NCBI RefSeq assembly: GCF_024346675.1
Contig: NZ_AP024850.1
Location: 3,038,001 to 3,102,000, forward strand
Direction of reading: 5' to 3'
DNA: 64,000 nucleotides
Source of the DNA: Photobacterium sanguinicancri
Lineage (GTDB): Bacteria; Pseudomonadota; Gammaproteobacteria; Enterobacterales; Vibrionaceae
In this document: in pieces, positions 21,584 through 31,479 of the stretch
Position numbering within the stretch: the first letter of the stretch is position 1
How the letters are laid out: the number at the start of each line of letters is the position of its first letter
Position numbers and translations under genes: made by a program
Notes under the pieces: model-generated
The model's database searches: none
What the model was told of the DNA's origin: nothing
The model's input: only the letters and a program-made list of their open reading frames with translations

Positions 21584-21611
21584 AGCGCCGTCCGTATCAA
21601 CGGACAGCGCT
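21584..21611 (-). terminator. Hairpin between lspA and fkpB
   Basis: The stem AGCGCTGTCCGT/ACGGACGGCGCT-type (12 pairs, one mismatch) lies between lspA and fkpB. The T tract that follows on the minus strand is weak, so it may be a partial terminator or an mRNA-stabilising hairpin that sets ratios within the operon. Confidence 0.6.
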
Positions 21612-21635
21612 TAGGGGTATTACGTAGAAAGGCTT

Positions 21636-22163
21636 TTATTTGGCTTTTTCTTTCTTGTCAGCAATAAAGCCTTCAAGAATGATCATGGCTGCCCCAATAC
21701 ATATAGCTGAATCAGCAATATTGAATGCAGGCCAATGGCTATTCCCAACATAGAAATCCAGAAAATCAACCACAAAACCGTGGTACATACGGTCAAACAA
21801 ATTACCGAGTGCGCCACCAACAATCAGTGCATAAGCACTATTTGCCAGTCGATTTTCTGCCGGAGAACGGCGCATCCAAAAAACTAGTAAGCTACAAACA
21901 CCTAATGCTATCGCTGTAAAAAACCATCGCTGCCAACCACCTGCATCACTTAAAAAGCTAAATGCAGCACCGTAGTTATGCACGTACAGCAAGTTGAAAA
22001 ATGGCAATAGCTCAATACGATTTGGCCAGCCATATTCCATGGTGTTCATGACAAGTAGCTTACTACCCACATCAACAATGAAAACCAGAGCCGCTAGCCA
22101 AAGCCAGCGCACTCCTGATTGTTTCAATGACAGTTCGGTCTGTTTAGGCGATGTCATTGTCAT
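21636..22163 (-). CDS. lspA: Lipoprotein signal peptidase (SPase II)
   Basis: LspA removes signal peptides from diacylated prolipoproteins in the inner membrane and is the globomycin target. The protein has four transmembrane segments and the catalytic aspartate motifs [18 protein letters not shown] (about residues 115-135) and [10 protein letters not shown] (about 145). The lspA start codon overlaps the last base of the ileS stop, which implies translational coupling. The C terminus is Lys-rich. Confidence 0.97.
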   Translation of the reverse strand: MTMTSPKQTELSLKQSGVRWLWLAALVFIVDVGSKLLVMNTMEYGWPNRIELLPFFNLLYVHNYGAAFSFLSDAGGWQRWFFTAIALGVCSLLVFWMRRSPAENRLANSAYALIVGGALGNLFDRMYHGFVVDFLDFYVGNSHWPAFNIADSAICIGAAMIILEGFIADKKEKAK

Positions 22164-25009
22164 TAGGCAAACTTACGCTCTTCGCCTTCACCATCGATGT
22201 TGCTTACACAACGACCACAAACTTCTTCGTGACCTTCGATAGTGCCTACATCTGCCACATGGTGCCAACAACGGTCACACTTCGCGGCTTCAGATGCAGT
22301 TACAGTTACAAATAAACCAGCAAGATCAGTTTCTTGTGCGCCAGCAGGCTGGCTATCAGCAACAACAACGGCAGCTTGTGACGTTAGTAGAACGAAACGT
22401 AGCTCGTCTTCTAATGTATTCAGTTTGTCTGCAAGCTCTGCATTTGCATGAAGCGTGATCTCTGCTTGTAGTGCACCACCGATCACTTTGTCTTTACGCG
22501 CGCCTTCAAGAAGTTTGTTTACTGCACCACGAACTTGCTGGATTTCAGCCCAGAATTCGTTGTTTAGTTTCTCGTCTTCCGCTAGGCCGAATAGACCTTC
22601 GAACCACTCGCCTGTGAATACAAACTTGTCACGTTGACCAGGCATTTCGTTCCAGATTTCATCTGCAGTGAACGACATAATAGGTGCCATCCAACGAACA
22701 AGTGCCTCAACGATGTAGTAAAGCGCAGTCTGACAGCTACGTTGTGCGTGGCCACCTTGTTTCGCTGTGTACTGACGGTCTTTAATCACGTCTAGGTAGA
22801 ATGAGCCCATTTCAACAGAACAGAACTGCATCAGACGCTGAGTTACACCGTGTAGGTTGTACTCGTCGTATGCTTTAACGATTTCTTCTTGTGCAGCCAT
22901 TGCACGACCAACCGCCCAACGATCCAGTGCCACCATATCTTCTGGTGCAACTAGGTCTGTTTCTGGGTTAAAGCCACTTAGGTTCGCTAGGAAGAAACGT
23001 GCTGTGTTACGAATACGACGGTAAGCATCCGCAGAGCGTTTTAGGATTTCATCTGAAACCGCTACTTCACCCGTGTAATCCGTTGATGCAACCCATAGGC
23101 GAAGGATATCTGCGCCTAGTTTGTTCGTCACATCTTTAGGTGCAACCACGTTACCTACAGATTTCGACATTTTACGGCCTTGGCCATCAACAACGAAACC
23201 GTGTGTTAGTACTTGCTTATACGGTGCCGTATCTTTCATTGCCACAGAGGTGATCAATGAAGACTGGAACCAACCGCGGTGTTGGTCTGAACCTTCAAGG
23301 TACAGATCAGCAGCGTTGCCATTAAACTCTTCACGGCTATCAACAACCGATGAGTGCGTCACACCAGAATCGAACCATACGTCCAGTGTATCTAGCACTT
23401 TTTCGTAGTTCGCAGCGTCTTCTTCACCCATAAGCTCTGCAGGATCAAGATCCCACCATGCTTGAATACCTTTTTGCTCAACAAGTTGTGCTACTTTCTC
23501 GATTAGATCGTGAGAGTCAGGGTGCATTTCTTGTGTTTCTTTATGAACGAACAAGGCAATTGGCACGCCCCAAGTACGTTGACGAGAAATACACCACTCA
23601 GGGCGACCTTCGATCATACCTTCGATGCGGCTTTGACCCCACTCAGGTAACCACTGAACATTCTTAATTTCACCTAGCGCTTTCTTACGAAGGCCAGCTT
23701 TGTCCATCGAAATGAACCACTGCGGTGTCGCACGGAAAATGATAGGTGTCTTGTGGCGCCAGCAATGTGGGTAGCTGTGCTCGTAAGCGTGGTGATGTAA
23801 CAGCGCACCATGCTCTTTCAATGTGTCTAGTACTGAATCGTTCGCTTTAAATACGTGTTGACCGGCGAATAGTTCAGTATCAGGTAGGTAAACACCGTTG
23901 CTGCCAACAGGGTTTGCAATTTCTAGGTCGTATTTTTTACCAACCACGAAATCTTCTTGGCCGTGGCCAGGTGCTGTATGCACACAACCCGTACCAGAAT
24001 CAGTCGTAACATGATCGCCAAGAATAACTGGCACATCAAAGCTGTAGAATGGGTGGTTAAAGCGTACTAGCTCTAAATCTTCACCTTTACAGAAACCAAG
24101 GTTATGGAAGTGCTTGATACCCGCACGGTCCATCACATCTTTTGCTAGCTCAGCTGCAACGATTAGACGGTATGCTTGTTGATTGTTTTCAGCATCAGCT
24201 TCAACTTGAACCAATACATACTCAAGATCGTCACGTACGGCAACGGCACGGTTTGCTGGTAGTGTCCAAGGCGTTGTCGTCCAGATAACGATAGATACGT
24301 CACCTTGACCTTGATGATCTTCAACGCAAGAGAACTTAGCAAGTGTTGCTGCTTCGTCTACCGCTTTAAATTTCACATCAATCGATGGTGAAACTTTATC
24401 TTGGTATTCCACTTCCGCTTCAGCCAGCGCTGAACCACAGTCTGTACACCAGTGAACAGGTTTAAAACCTTTCAGTAGGTGATTTTTGTCTGCAATTTTA
24501 CCCAGAGAACGAATGATGTTCGCTTCTGTTGCAAAATCCATTGTACGGTATGGCTTAGCCCACTCACCTAGTACGCCTAGACGAATGAAGCTTTCTTTCT
24601 GACCTTCAACCTGACCAGCAGCATATTCACGGCATTTTTCGCGGAATTCAGCAGCAGTCAATTTACGACCCGGCTTACCCCACTTTTTCTCTACCATTAA
24701 TTCAATTGGTAGACCGTGGCAATCCCAACCTGGTACATACGGTGCGTCAAAGCCTGAAAGCGTCTTTGACTTAATAATAATGTCTTTAAGAATCTTATTT
24801 AGCGCGTGACCAATGTGAATATCACCGTTGGCGTAGGGAGGGCCATCGTGTAATACGAAGGACTTTTTACCCTTCTTAGCTTTACGAATTTCACCGTAAA
24901 GATCTTCATCATTCCAACGCTGAAGCATTGCTGGCTCACGTTGAGCTAGGTTGCCTCGCATCGGAAACCCTGTTTCAGGTAAATTCAGGGTATCTTTATA
25001 GTCGCTCAT
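22163..25009 (-). CDS. ileS: Isoleucyl-tRNA synthetase
   Basis: This 948-residue class Ia aminoacyl-tRNA synthetase charges tRNA-Ile. The ATP motifs are HIGH in [11 protein letters not shown] near residue 64 and KMSKS in [11 protein letters not shown] near 610. An editing domain CP1 lies between them, and the C-terminal zinc motif CDRCWHH...CGRC is near 910-930. The bacterial (mupirocin-sensitive type) architecture is supported by the C-terminal zinc finger. Its start overlaps the end of ribF by four bases. Confidence 0.98.
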   Translation of the reverse strand: MSDYKDTLNLPETGFPMRGNLAQREPAMLQRWNDEDLYGEIRKAKKGKKSFVLHDGPPYANGDIHIGHALNKILKDIIIKSKTLSGFDAPYVPGWDCHGLPIELMVEKKWGKPGRKLTAAEFREKCREYAAGQVEGQKESFIRLGVLGEWAKPYRTMDFATEANIIRSLGKIADKNHLLKGFKPVHWCTDCGSALAEAEVEYQDKVSPSIDVKFKAVDEAATLAKFSCVEDHQGQGDVSIVIWTTTPWTLPANRAVAVRDDLEYVLVQVEADAENNQQAYRLIVAAELAKDVMDRAGIKHFHNLGFCKGEDLELVRFNHPFYSFDVPVILGDHVTTDSGTGCVHTAPGHGQEDFVVGKKYDLEIANPVGSNGVYLPDTELFAGQHVFKANDSVLDTLKEHGALLHHHAYEHSYPHCWRHKTPIIFRATPQWFISMDKAGLRKKALGEIKNVQWLPEWGQSRIEGMIEGRPEWCISRQRTWGVPIALFVHKETQEMHPDSHDLIEKVAQLVEQKGIQAWWDLDPAELMGEEDAANYEKVLDTLDVWFDSGVTHSSVVDSREEFNGNAADLYLEGSDQHRGWFQSSLITSVAMKDTAPYKQVLTHGFVVDGQGRKMSKSVGNVVAPKDVTNKLGADILRLWVASTDYTGEVAVSDEILKRSADAYRRIRNTARFFLANLSGFNPETDLVAPEDMVALDRWAVGRAMAAQEEIVKAYDEYNLHGVTQRLMQFCSVEMGSFYLDVIKDRQYTAKQGGHAQRSCQTALYYIVEALVRWMAPIMSFTADEIWNEMPGQRDKFVFTGEWFEGLFGLAEDEKLNNEFWAEIQQVRGAVNKLLEGARKDKVIGGALQAEITLHANAELADKLNTLEDELRFVLLTSQAAVVVADSQPAGAQETDLAGLFVTVTASEAAKCDRCWHHVADVGTIEGHEEVCGRCVSNIDGEGEERKFA

Positions 25010-25977
25010 TGATTCTGGATTCCGTTACTTGGGCGAAGTTGGACATTATTACGCTCAGACAGCCACACCCGTGCTGTTTGGGCATCTCGCTCAATTTGTG
25101 CTTTCAGCGCATCAAACGATTCGAATTTTATTTCGTTGCGTAGCTTATGGTGCAACACAACTTCAATCTGACAACCGTATAAGTTACCAGTAAAGTCAAA
25201 TAGGTGTACTTCTAGCTGTTGGCGTACACCGTTTACTGTTGGTCGGTGACCAACATTGGCAACACCTGCATAAGGTGCGCCATCTAAGCCAAAGACTTCG
25301 ACTGCATATACCCCAGAGACTGGAGATACTCGTCGTTTCAACGGTACATTTGCCGTTGGAAAGCCAATGGTTCGACCTAGTTTTCGTCCGTGAGAGACTC
25401 GCCCACAAACACTATAAGGTCGTCCTAGCATGGTTGCTGCTGATGTTAATTCGTCTTTGGCTAACGCCTGACGAATTGCCGTGCTACTTACACGTTGTGT
25501 TGAAACACAAAAACTCTGTGTACTTACCACTTCAAAACCCCACTCACGGCCAGCCGCTTGTAGCATTTCAAATGTTCCACTTCGACCTTGACCGAAGCGA
25601 AAATCATCACCAACTACCAGAAACTTAACACCCAATTGCTCAACCAACAAGCGACGAACAAAGTCACGGGGGGTCATATTGGCAAAATGGGCATTAAAAT
25701 TGATGCAAAGCAAACGCTCAACACCTACTTTTTTCAATTGTTGGTATTTATCACGAAAGCGCGTTAGCCGAGCTGGCGCTTTGTCACCAGCAAAAAGCTC
25801 TAACGGCTGAGGTTCAAAAGACATCACCGCAGCGGGTAATGACATAGACTCCGCCTTGGCAATCACCTGGCGTAACACCGCCTGATGACCCAAATGGACA
25901 CCATCAAAATTACCTATAGTCAGCACGCAACCGTGATGACGAGGCTTAATATTATGTATTCCTCGGATTAATTCCAT
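25006..25977 (-). CDS. ribF: Bifunctional riboflavin kinase/FAD synthetase
   Basis: RibF phosphorylates riboflavin to FMN and adenylates it to FAD. The N-terminal nucleotidyltransferase domain has [11 protein letters not shown] near residue 23-33, and the C-terminal flavokinase domain has [11 protein letters not shown] near 200. The 323-residue length is close to other gammaproteobacterial RibF. It is translationally coupled to ileS by the ATGA-type four-base overlap. Confidence 0.97.
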   Translation of the reverse strand: MELIRGIHNIKPRHHGCVLTIGNFDGVHLGHQAVLRQVIAKAESMSLPAAVMSFEPQPLELFAGDKAPARLTRFRDKYQQLKKVGVERLLCINFNAHFANMTPRDFVRRLLVEQLGVKFLVVGDDFRFGQGRSGTFEMLQAAGREWGFEVVSTQSFCVSTQRVSSTAIRQALAKDELTSAATMLGRPYSVCGRVSHGRKLGRTIGFPTANVPLKRRVSPVSGVYAVEVFGLDGAPYAGVANVGHRPTVNGVRQQLEVHLFDFTGNLYGCQIEVVLHHKLRNEIKFESFDALKAQIERDAQTARVWLSERNNVQLRPSNGIQNQ

Positions 25978-26058
25978 GTACCGCTTGCTATTTTGCTGAG
26001 TGAAATTTCAAAATTCATGATAAAAACTGGCGGATTATATACTACTCCGCCCTGTCAA

Positions 26059-27618
26059 TCAGCTATCCGTGCGAAGATGATGAGGACGAATGCCTAAAAT
26101 CATCACAATTACCAAGTAAACCGAGGCACCAACTGCGATTAATCCCGATAGCCACATGACACGATGGCTTAAGCTCCAGCTTAACCACTCGCTCATCGCA
26201 GGCATCAACCACAATAGCGATGCAACCATTGCCACACCACCAACCGCTAAGCGCGCCACAAACCATAAGGTTGTTTTGGTCACACGGTATACATTTGCCA
26301 TGTGAAGGCCACGGTAAAGCAGTGCCGCATTCACTAGTGCCGATAATGCCGTCGCCATTGCTAAACCAACATAACCATAAAAATACGCAAAAATGGCATT
26401 AAAGAACATATTAGTAACCATCGCGATAATACCAAAACGTACAGGTGTTTTAGTATCTTGACGAGCGTAATAACCCGGTGCCAGCACTTTAATCAACATA
26501 AAGTTTAATAGGCCCGACGCGTATGCGAGTAGAGACAATGACGCTTGATGTACATCGTTCGGAGAAAACTCACCACGCATAAAAAGCACCATCAGCATCG
26601 GCTTCGCCAACACCATTAGTCCTAGCATCGCAGGGATCCCGAGTAGCAACACCATACGCACGCCCCAGTCCATCGTACTAGCAAACTGGCCTGACGTTTT
26701 TTCCACATGCTTTCGTGACAACGCAGGCAGAATAACGGTGGCAATCGCAATACCAAACAGACCCAACGGAAACTCTAATAAGCGGTCGGAATAATACAAC
26801 CAACTGATAGAGCCAGTTGCTAGGAAGCTGGCAATAAAGGTATCGAACAATAAGTTGATTTGGCTAACAGACACACCAAACAGAGCTGGGATCATCAAGG
26901 TGCGAATCTTTTTCACGCCAGGATCATTCCAGCCCCATTGCGGCCGAACCAATGCCCCTTCTTTTATAAGAAAAGGAATTTGGAATAAGAATTGAATTAA
27001 GCCGCCGAGGAATACACCAATAGCCAAGCCGATTTCAGGCTGAGCTAACTGTGGTGATAAAAACCATGCACAACCAATAATGGCAACATTCAAGAAAACA
27101 GGGGTAAAAGAGGAAACCGCAAACTTACCTAAGGTATTAAGAATGGCGCCCGATAAAGCAACAAAAGTAATAAACCATAAATAAGGGAAAGTAATCTTCA
27201 GTAGCAAACTTGCCAATTCAAATTTAGGCGCCGCAGGGCCATCGTTTAACCAATCAATAAACCAGCCAGCACCGAACAATGCCGTGACAACGCCAGAACC
27301 TAATACTCCGACCAAAGTCACAATAGAGACAAGTACACCCAAGGTCCCTGATGCTTTTGCAATCAGCTGACGGGTTTTATCCATATCACCGGCGGCGTGG
27401 TATTCAGTCAATACAGGAACAAACGCTTGAGAAAAAGCACCTTCAGCAAACAGACGACGTAAGAAGTTGGGGATCTTATTCGCAAAGAAGAAAACATCGG
27501 CGGCAGCACCGGCTCCCATCAAGTTTGCAACCACGACATCTCGGACCAAACCGAGCACTCGAGAAACCAAAGTCATGGCGCTAACTATCAGTCCTGAGCG
27601 TAAAAGACGCTTACTCAC
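26059..27618 (-). CDS. murJ: Lipid II flippase MurJ (MviN)
   Basis: MurJ moves lipid II to the periplasmic face of the inner membrane for peptidoglycan synthesis. The 519-residue MOP-superfamily protein starts MSKRLLRSGLIVSAMTLVSRVLGLVRD, contains about 14 hydrophobic segments and the conserved arginines of the N-terminal helices (SRVLGLVRD; NKIPNFLRRLFAEGAFSQAF near 45-66). It precedes ribF by 81 bases on the same strand and is divergent from rpsT. Confidence 0.97.
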   Translation of the reverse strand: MSKRLLRSGLIVSAMTLVSRVLGLVRDVVVANLMGAGAAADVFFFANKIPNFLRRLFAEGAFSQAFVPVLTEYHAAGDMDKTRQLIAKASGTLGVLVSIVTLVGVLGSGVVTALFGAGWFIDWLNDGPAAPKFELASLLLKITFPYLWFITFVALSGAILNTLGKFAVSSFTPVFLNVAIIGCAWFLSPQLAQPEIGLAIGVFLGGLIQFLFQIPFLIKEGALVRPQWGWNDPGVKKIRTLMIPALFGVSVSQINLLFDTFIASFLATGSISWLYYSDRLLEFPLGLFGIAIATVILPALSRKHVEKTSGQFASTMDWGVRMVLLLGIPAMLGLMVLAKPMLMVLFMRGEFSPNDVHQASLSLLAYASGLLNFMLIKVLAPGYYARQDTKTPVRFGIIAMVTNMFFNAIFAYFYGYVGLAMATALSALVNAALLYRGLHMANVYRVTKTTLWFVARLAVGGVAMVASLLWLMPAMSEWLSWSLSHRVMWLSGLIAVGASVYLVIVMILGIRPHHLRTDS

Positions 27619-27751
27619 AAAAAAACCTCATAAAAGATAGCCCAGAAAGGTGACTTACGGGGCGAAATGCTGGTAAAATCTGCCGCCATATTAACCGTGT
27701 TATTCCGTAAGTGCCAACTTCATGGGCTTGACGGTTATTTACACAAATCAT

Positions 27752-27780
27752 TTGACAATCTTTCGCTTTGTTGGCATAGT
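27752..27780 (+). promoter_or_regulatory. Candidate sigma-70 promoter of rpsT
   Basis: TTGACA (27752-27757), a 17-base spacer and CATAGT (27775-27780) lie about 50 bases before the rpsT start. Confidence 0.7.
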
Positions 27781-27828
27781 CCTCGGCCTTAAATTGTCAC
27801 CGTACCAAAGAATTTGGGAGTTACACCC

Positions 27829-28089
27829 TTGGCAAATATCAAATCTGCTAAGAAACGTGCACTAACTTCAGAAAAACGTCGCCAGCACAACGCTAGCCGT
27901 CGTTCTATGATGCGCACTTTCTTCAAAAAAGTTATCGTTGCTATTGAAGCAGGCAACAAAGAAGCTGCAACTGCTGCTTTCGTTGAAATGCAACCTGTTA
28001 TGGATCGTATGGCTACTAAAGGCCTAATCCATAAAAACAAAGCTGCACGTCACAAAGCTCGCCTAGCGGCTAAAATCAAAGCTCTTTAA
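27829..28089 (+). CDS. rpsT: 30S ribosomal protein S20
   Basis: S20 is a primary 16S rRNA-binding protein of the small subunit. The 86-residue Lys/Arg/Ala-rich sequence starts [34 protein letters not shown] (family N terminus [10 protein letters not shown] visible). The start is TTG at 27829, with GGGAG eight bases upstream; E. coli rpsT also starts at TTG, where the weak codon takes part in autogenous control by S20. A strong terminator follows. Confidence 0.97.
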   Translation: MANIKSAKKRALTSEKRRQHNASRRSMMRTFFKKVIVAIEAGNKEAATAAFVEMQPVMDRMATKGLIHKNKAARHKARLAAKIKAL

Positions 28090-28113
28090 TAGAGTCGAGA
28101 TTTTACAGCGATA

Positions 28114-28143
28114 AAAAAAACCGGCACTTAGCCGGTTTTTTTG
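28114..28143 (+). terminator. rpsT terminator
   Basis: The stem AAAACCGGC/GCCGGTTTT with a five-base loop is followed by a T run. An A run on the other side may also serve hlyU on the minus strand. Confidence 0.93.
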
Positions 28144-28168
28144 TGTATAGAATTTGCCATTTAAAAAC

Positions 28169-28462
28169 TCAATGGCAATACATATCGTGCAGCAATTGAA
28201 TCACAGCGCGTACTTCTTCGCTCTTCAAACGGTAGTACACTGTTTGTGACTCTTTTCGCGTCTCTACCAAACCATCACGCCTTAGCCATGCTAAGTGTTG
28301 AGATAATGCTGATTGGCTCAATTGGAGCTTCTCACACATCATTCCGACGGACATTTCCCCTTCTAGCAAGTAGCAAAGAATAAATAAACGCCTTTCGTTC
28401 GCCATGGCTTTGAGTAATACGACTGCTTGCCCAGCATTCTGCTCCATTCGTTGCAGATCCAT
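28169..28462 (-). CDS. hlyU: ArsR/SmtB-family transcriptional activator HlyU
   Basis: HlyU is a metal-less winged-helix regulator that in Vibrio relieves H-NS silencing of hemolysin and RTX toxin genes. The 97-residue sequence contains VVLLKAMANERRLFILCYLL near residues 14-33 and the recognition helix segment LSQSALSQHLAWLRRDGLVETRKE near 48-70, both nearly identical to Vibrio HlyU as I remember it. Cysteine 30 in the ILCYLL helix is the redox-type cysteine described for this group. It lies beside nhaR and rpsT as in V. cholerae. Targets cannot be seen in this window. Confidence 0.9.
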   Translation of the reverse strand: MDLQRMEQNAGQAVVLLKAMANERRLFILCYLLEGEMSVGMMCEKLQLSQSALSQHLAWLRRDGLVETRKESQTVYYRLKSEEVRAVIQLLHDMYCH

Positions 28463-28553
28463 ATTCTCACCACTAATTTAAGTTAACGCTAATATACTTA
28501 AATATTAAGTGAGTTAACGGCAAAAATCCATGAAAAAGTCGTAGTAATTAGCG

Positions 28554-29441
28554 CTATTTAAACAACTTACCAAAGTTTGCTTCACATATCTTTTTCACCG
28601 CAGGGTGCATAATCATCCGTTCAGCAAAAATGACGTAATACTCTTCTTTGATTTCTTTCACCCGTTTTACTTCACGAATGTTGTTTGCTTCTTCAATTTC
28701 TTCCGCATAAATTGACGGTGCAACAAACATCGACTGATGGTAGGCACCAAACGCCTTCATCAATGCCGCATCATCAAATTCACCCAGAATATTTGGTGTG
28801 ATCCCTTGCTGATCAAACCACTGATGTAATTTCCGCCCCATCGCAGTACGGCGACCAGGGATCAGTAATTTATAATCTTCAATACAGGCTGGGAAATGTA
28901 GCGTTTTTTCTGGCTTAGAGCAGAAAAAACTCATGCTCGATTCACCCAGCTTCTTACTGTAAAGGCCTGGGCTTTGGGTTGAATCAACCGGGCAGTCAGA
29001 CAAAATCATGTCCAATTTATGCAGCGACAGTTGCTCTAACAACATTTCATGAGTGGACTCATAGCAGCGCAAGTGGATACGCTCATCTTCCGGAATACCT
29101 TCCAACAACACCTTACTGACTAAGCGCTTAGACAAAGCATCGGCTACGCCAACTTCCAGCAACTGATTTTCACGCTGTGTATAGTTAACGATATCCAGCA
29201 TTTCGTAACTAAGATCAAACATTTTATCGGCATACTTAAAAACCAACTGTCCTAGCTCTGTTGGTTCAATATTACGCCCAACACGCTTTGTCAGCTTCCC
29301 TTTCATTCGTTCTTCTAACGCACGAATTTGTCCTGTCACCGTCTGTGGTGCGAGAAAAAGCGCATCAGCAGCCTTAGTCACTGAGCCTTGCTTGCACACC
29401 ATCCAGAAGTAATACAGGTGGTTATAATTAAGATGAGACAT
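28554..29441 (-). CDS. nhaR: LysR-family transcriptional activator NhaR
   Basis: NhaR activates nhaA in response to Na+ in E. coli. The N-terminal helix-turn-helix includes [25 protein letters not shown] (roughly residues 19-43), and the segments [32 protein letters not shown] and [14 protein letters not shown] follow E. coli NhaR closely. Length 295 residues. It lies downstream of nhaA on the same strand, separated by a small exported-protein gene and a terminator hairpin. Confidence 0.95.
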   Translation of the reverse strand: MSHLNYNHLYYFWMVCKQGSVTKAADALFLAPQTVTGQIRALEERMKGKLTKRVGRNIEPTELGQLVFKYADKMFDLSYEMLDIVNYTQRENQLLEVGVADALSKRLVSKVLLEGIPEDERIHLRCYESTHEMLLEQLSLHKLDMILSDCPVDSTQSPGLYSKKLGESSMSFFCSKPEKTLHFPACIEDYKLLIPGRRTAMGRKLHQWFDQQGITPNILGEFDDAALMKAFGAYHQSMFVAPSIYAEEIEEANNIREVKRVKEIKEEYYVIFAERMIMHPAVKKICEANFGKLFK

Positions 29442-29460
29442 CCGTTATTTCATTGCCATA

Positions 29461-29505
29461 ATAAAAAACCCCAGACGTGCAGCTTACGCGGCACCTCTAG
29501 GGTCT
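29461..29505 (-). terminator. Terminator after the nhaA-small protein operon
   Basis: On the minus strand CCCTAGAGGTGC pairs with GCACGTCTGGGG (one internal mismatch, one GU pair) and a run of T follows. It separates the small gene at 29570-29833 from nhaR. Confidence 0.75.
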
Positions 29506-29569
29506 TCAACTTAATCTGTTATTTTTCAAGCAATGGAAGCTGTTTTTAGCGAATCTGTGTCTTAACTAC

Positions 29570-29833
29570 TCAGTTCGTTGCTTGGACAGACTTCTTTTCA
29601 TCGACAAGGGTTTTACGATAACGCTCTCCAACTCGTTGCTCCAGTGCTCGGGAACGGAATGAGTCATCCTGTTCCGTCATCACCGTGGTCGTAGCAGCCT
29701 TACCATGGCTAACACCAGCTAAATAAGCCTGACAAAGTTCCGTTTCGCTATCCGTGGTGCAATTCGCATAATCTGGTACAGCTACAGCAGCTGACGACGC
29801 GAACACCATCGCAGTGAGAAGGTAACGTTTCAT
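29570..29833 (-). CDS. Small exported protein of unknown function, cotranscribed with nhaA
   Basis: The 87-residue product has a clear Sec signal peptide (MKRYLLTAMVFASSAAVAVP, cleavage near 19-20). The mature part is hydrophilic with two cysteines (NCTTDSETELCQAYLAG, about residues 25-36) that could form a periplasmic disulfide, and a charged C-terminal half. I do not recognise a family. Its ATG lies one base after the nhaA stop, so it is translated from the nhaA mRNA; a role linked to Na+/H+ exchange is only suggested by that context. Confidence 0.75.
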   Translation of the reverse strand: MKRYLLTAMVFASSAAVAVPDYANCTTDSETELCQAYLAGVSHGKAATTTVMTEQDDSFRSRALEQRVGERYRKTLVDEKKSVQATN

Positions 29834-29834
29834 A

Positions 29835-30992
29835 TTACGCCTCCGATTTAGGTAGCACGCGGTCTAGCATAATGTAGCCCACGATTGCCGCTACCGTTGA
29901 CCCAACTAAAATACCTAAACGAGAATAAGTATTGAAGTCTGCTGGCGCACCAGCAAAAGCCAATGAAGAAATAAAGATCGACATGGTGAAACCAATACCA
30001 CACAGCACCGACACTGCAAAAATATGCTTGAAGTTAATGCCGTCAGGTAGTATCGCTACACCGCTTTTTACTGCGACATAACTTGCAGTAAAGATCCCCA
30101 GTGGTTTACCAATGAACAGACCCAGAGCGATACCAACAGGTAACATGCCTGTCATACCTTCTACTGATACACCGTCCAAAGAAATACCTGCATTTGCAAA
30201 AGCAAACAGAGGAAGAATCAAGAAAGCAACGTATGGATGTAGTACATGCTCTAGGTGTTTAAGCGGTGAGTGCTTGTCTGAACGGCCATCTTTACCACTT
30301 AATGGAATCGCAAAGCCTAACACCACACCTGCAAGTGTTGCGTGCACACCTGATTTCAAGACGCTGAACCACAATATCGCACCCACAATTAAGTAGAGTG
30401 AGACTTTCGTGACATTTTTAGCGTTCATGATAAATAGTGCCGCTGTTGAAGCAAATGCCACAGCCAATGCCCAAGTAGACAAGTCGCTGCTGTAGAACAA
30501 AGCGATAATCACGATAACACCAAGGTCATCAATAATCGCCAGCGCTAACAGGAACACTTTTAAGCTAACGGGTACACGTTTACCCAGTAACGCCATAATA
30601 CCCAATGCAAATGCAATATCAGTTGCAGCAGGGATCGCCCAGCCTGTAATCGCAATAGGATCAGAATAGTTAAATAGTACATACACTAACGCTGGTGCAA
30701 CCATGCCGCCAACAGCTGCTAATGCAGGGAAAATCGCTTTTTCTTTCGTATTCAGCGCACCTTCAATAAGTTCGCGCTTTACTTCCAATCCGATAAGCAT
30801 AAAGAAGATAGCCATTAAGCCATCATTGATCCAATGCTCTACAGATAGGCCAGCAACATAGGAATGAAGCGTACCTGAGTAAACTGATTGTAATGGTGAG
30901 TTCGCAATAACCATTGCGATAGCTGCTGCGATAATAAGGATAATACCGCCAGCAGACTCTAATTTTAAAAATTTACGAATAGCATCGGTCAT
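29835..30992 (-). CDS. nhaA: Na+/H+ antiporter NhaA
   Basis: NhaA exports Na+ in exchange for two H+ and matters for pH and salt tolerance in marine bacteria. The 385-residue protein has about 12 hydrophobic segments. The ion-binding aspartate pair is in [15 protein letters not shown] (about residues 155-170), and the family sequences [16 protein letters not shown] (about 62-77) and [21 protein letters not shown] are intact. AAGGAG precedes the ATG at 30992. It heads an operon with the small exported protein; nhaR is downstream. Confidence 0.97.
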   Translation of the reverse strand: MTDAIRKFLKLESAGGIILIIAAAIAMVIANSPLQSVYSGTLHSYVAGLSVEHWINDGLMAIFFMLIGLEVKRELIEGALNTKEKAIFPALAAVGGMVAPALVYVLFNYSDPIAITGWAIPAATDIAFALGIMALLGKRVPVSLKVFLLALAIIDDLGVIVIIALFYSSDLSTWALAVAFASTAALFIMNAKNVTKVSLYLIVGAILWFSVLKSGVHATLAGVVLGFAIPLSGKDGRSDKHSPLKHLEHVLHPYVAFLILPLFAFANAGISLDGVSVEGMTGMLPVGIALGLFIGKPLGIFTASYVAVKSGVAILPDGINFKHIFAVSVLCGIGFTMSIFISSLAFAGAPADFNTYSRLGILVGSTVAAIVGYIMLDRVLPKSEA

Positions 30993-31385
30993 TGACCGTC
31001 ACTCCTTTGAACAAAAACAATTTTCACAAAATACATTGTGTTTCGTTAGTGTAATCGGCAATACAGCTTTCTGAGAAATCGTTTGTTTAGAGCTAATACA
31101 TCGTAAATACCGAATAATTAGAGCCATAACCAAGTAATATCCGCAGAATAAATTTTCAGATAATCCGCAACTGTCATATTCCTCCACTACAAATACGAGT
31201 TTTCCTATTTTTTATTACTAATATTAATAATTCATTCAGGATAAAAACCTAAATCCTAACACCACTAAACATTCTCAAAAAACTATTTTAATCATACTGT
31301 TACACATCTATACCACCACTTCTGATTAAAAGCTGAATTTTCTCATCTCTCATAAAATAAGCACAAAAGTGCCTTGTAATTAAAA
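30993..31385. other. Divergent non-coding region between nhaA and nptA (nhaA side)
   Basis: The region is AT-rich and has no supported gene. About 185 bases before nhaA, on the minus strand, GGAGG is followed after three bases by an ATG (31177) opening a 19-codon ORF ending at 31118; the spacing is short for a ribosome binding site, so it is noted but not called. A 62-codon GTG-start frame (30999-31187) has no ribosome binding site. Confidence 0.4.
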
Positions 31386-31403
31386 GTGTCATATTTCTGA
31401 AAT
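31386..31403 (+). promoter_or_regulatory. Candidate Pho box upstream of nptA
   Basis: The sequence GTGTCATATTTCTGAAAT matches the PhoB box consensus CTGTCATAWAWCTGTCAY at about 13-14 of 18 positions, with the half sites 11 bases apart. It lies about 77-94 bases before the nptA start, and a TACCAT -10-like element follows at 31414-31419. Phosphate control of a phosphate transporter is plausible but not shown. Confidence 0.45.
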
Positions 31404-31479
31404 ATTAGCCCTCTACCATCGCGGCAGATTTCAACAAAATGACACCCAAACGACATCCTATTGTCATGGAGAAATGATT

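Noticed and set aside
30999..31187. 62-codon GTG-start frame just upstream of nhaA on the minus strand
   Set aside because: It has no ribosome binding site, lies in an AT-rich promoter region and its composition is not protein-like; a 19-codon frame inside (31118-31177) has GGAGG but only three bases of spacing.
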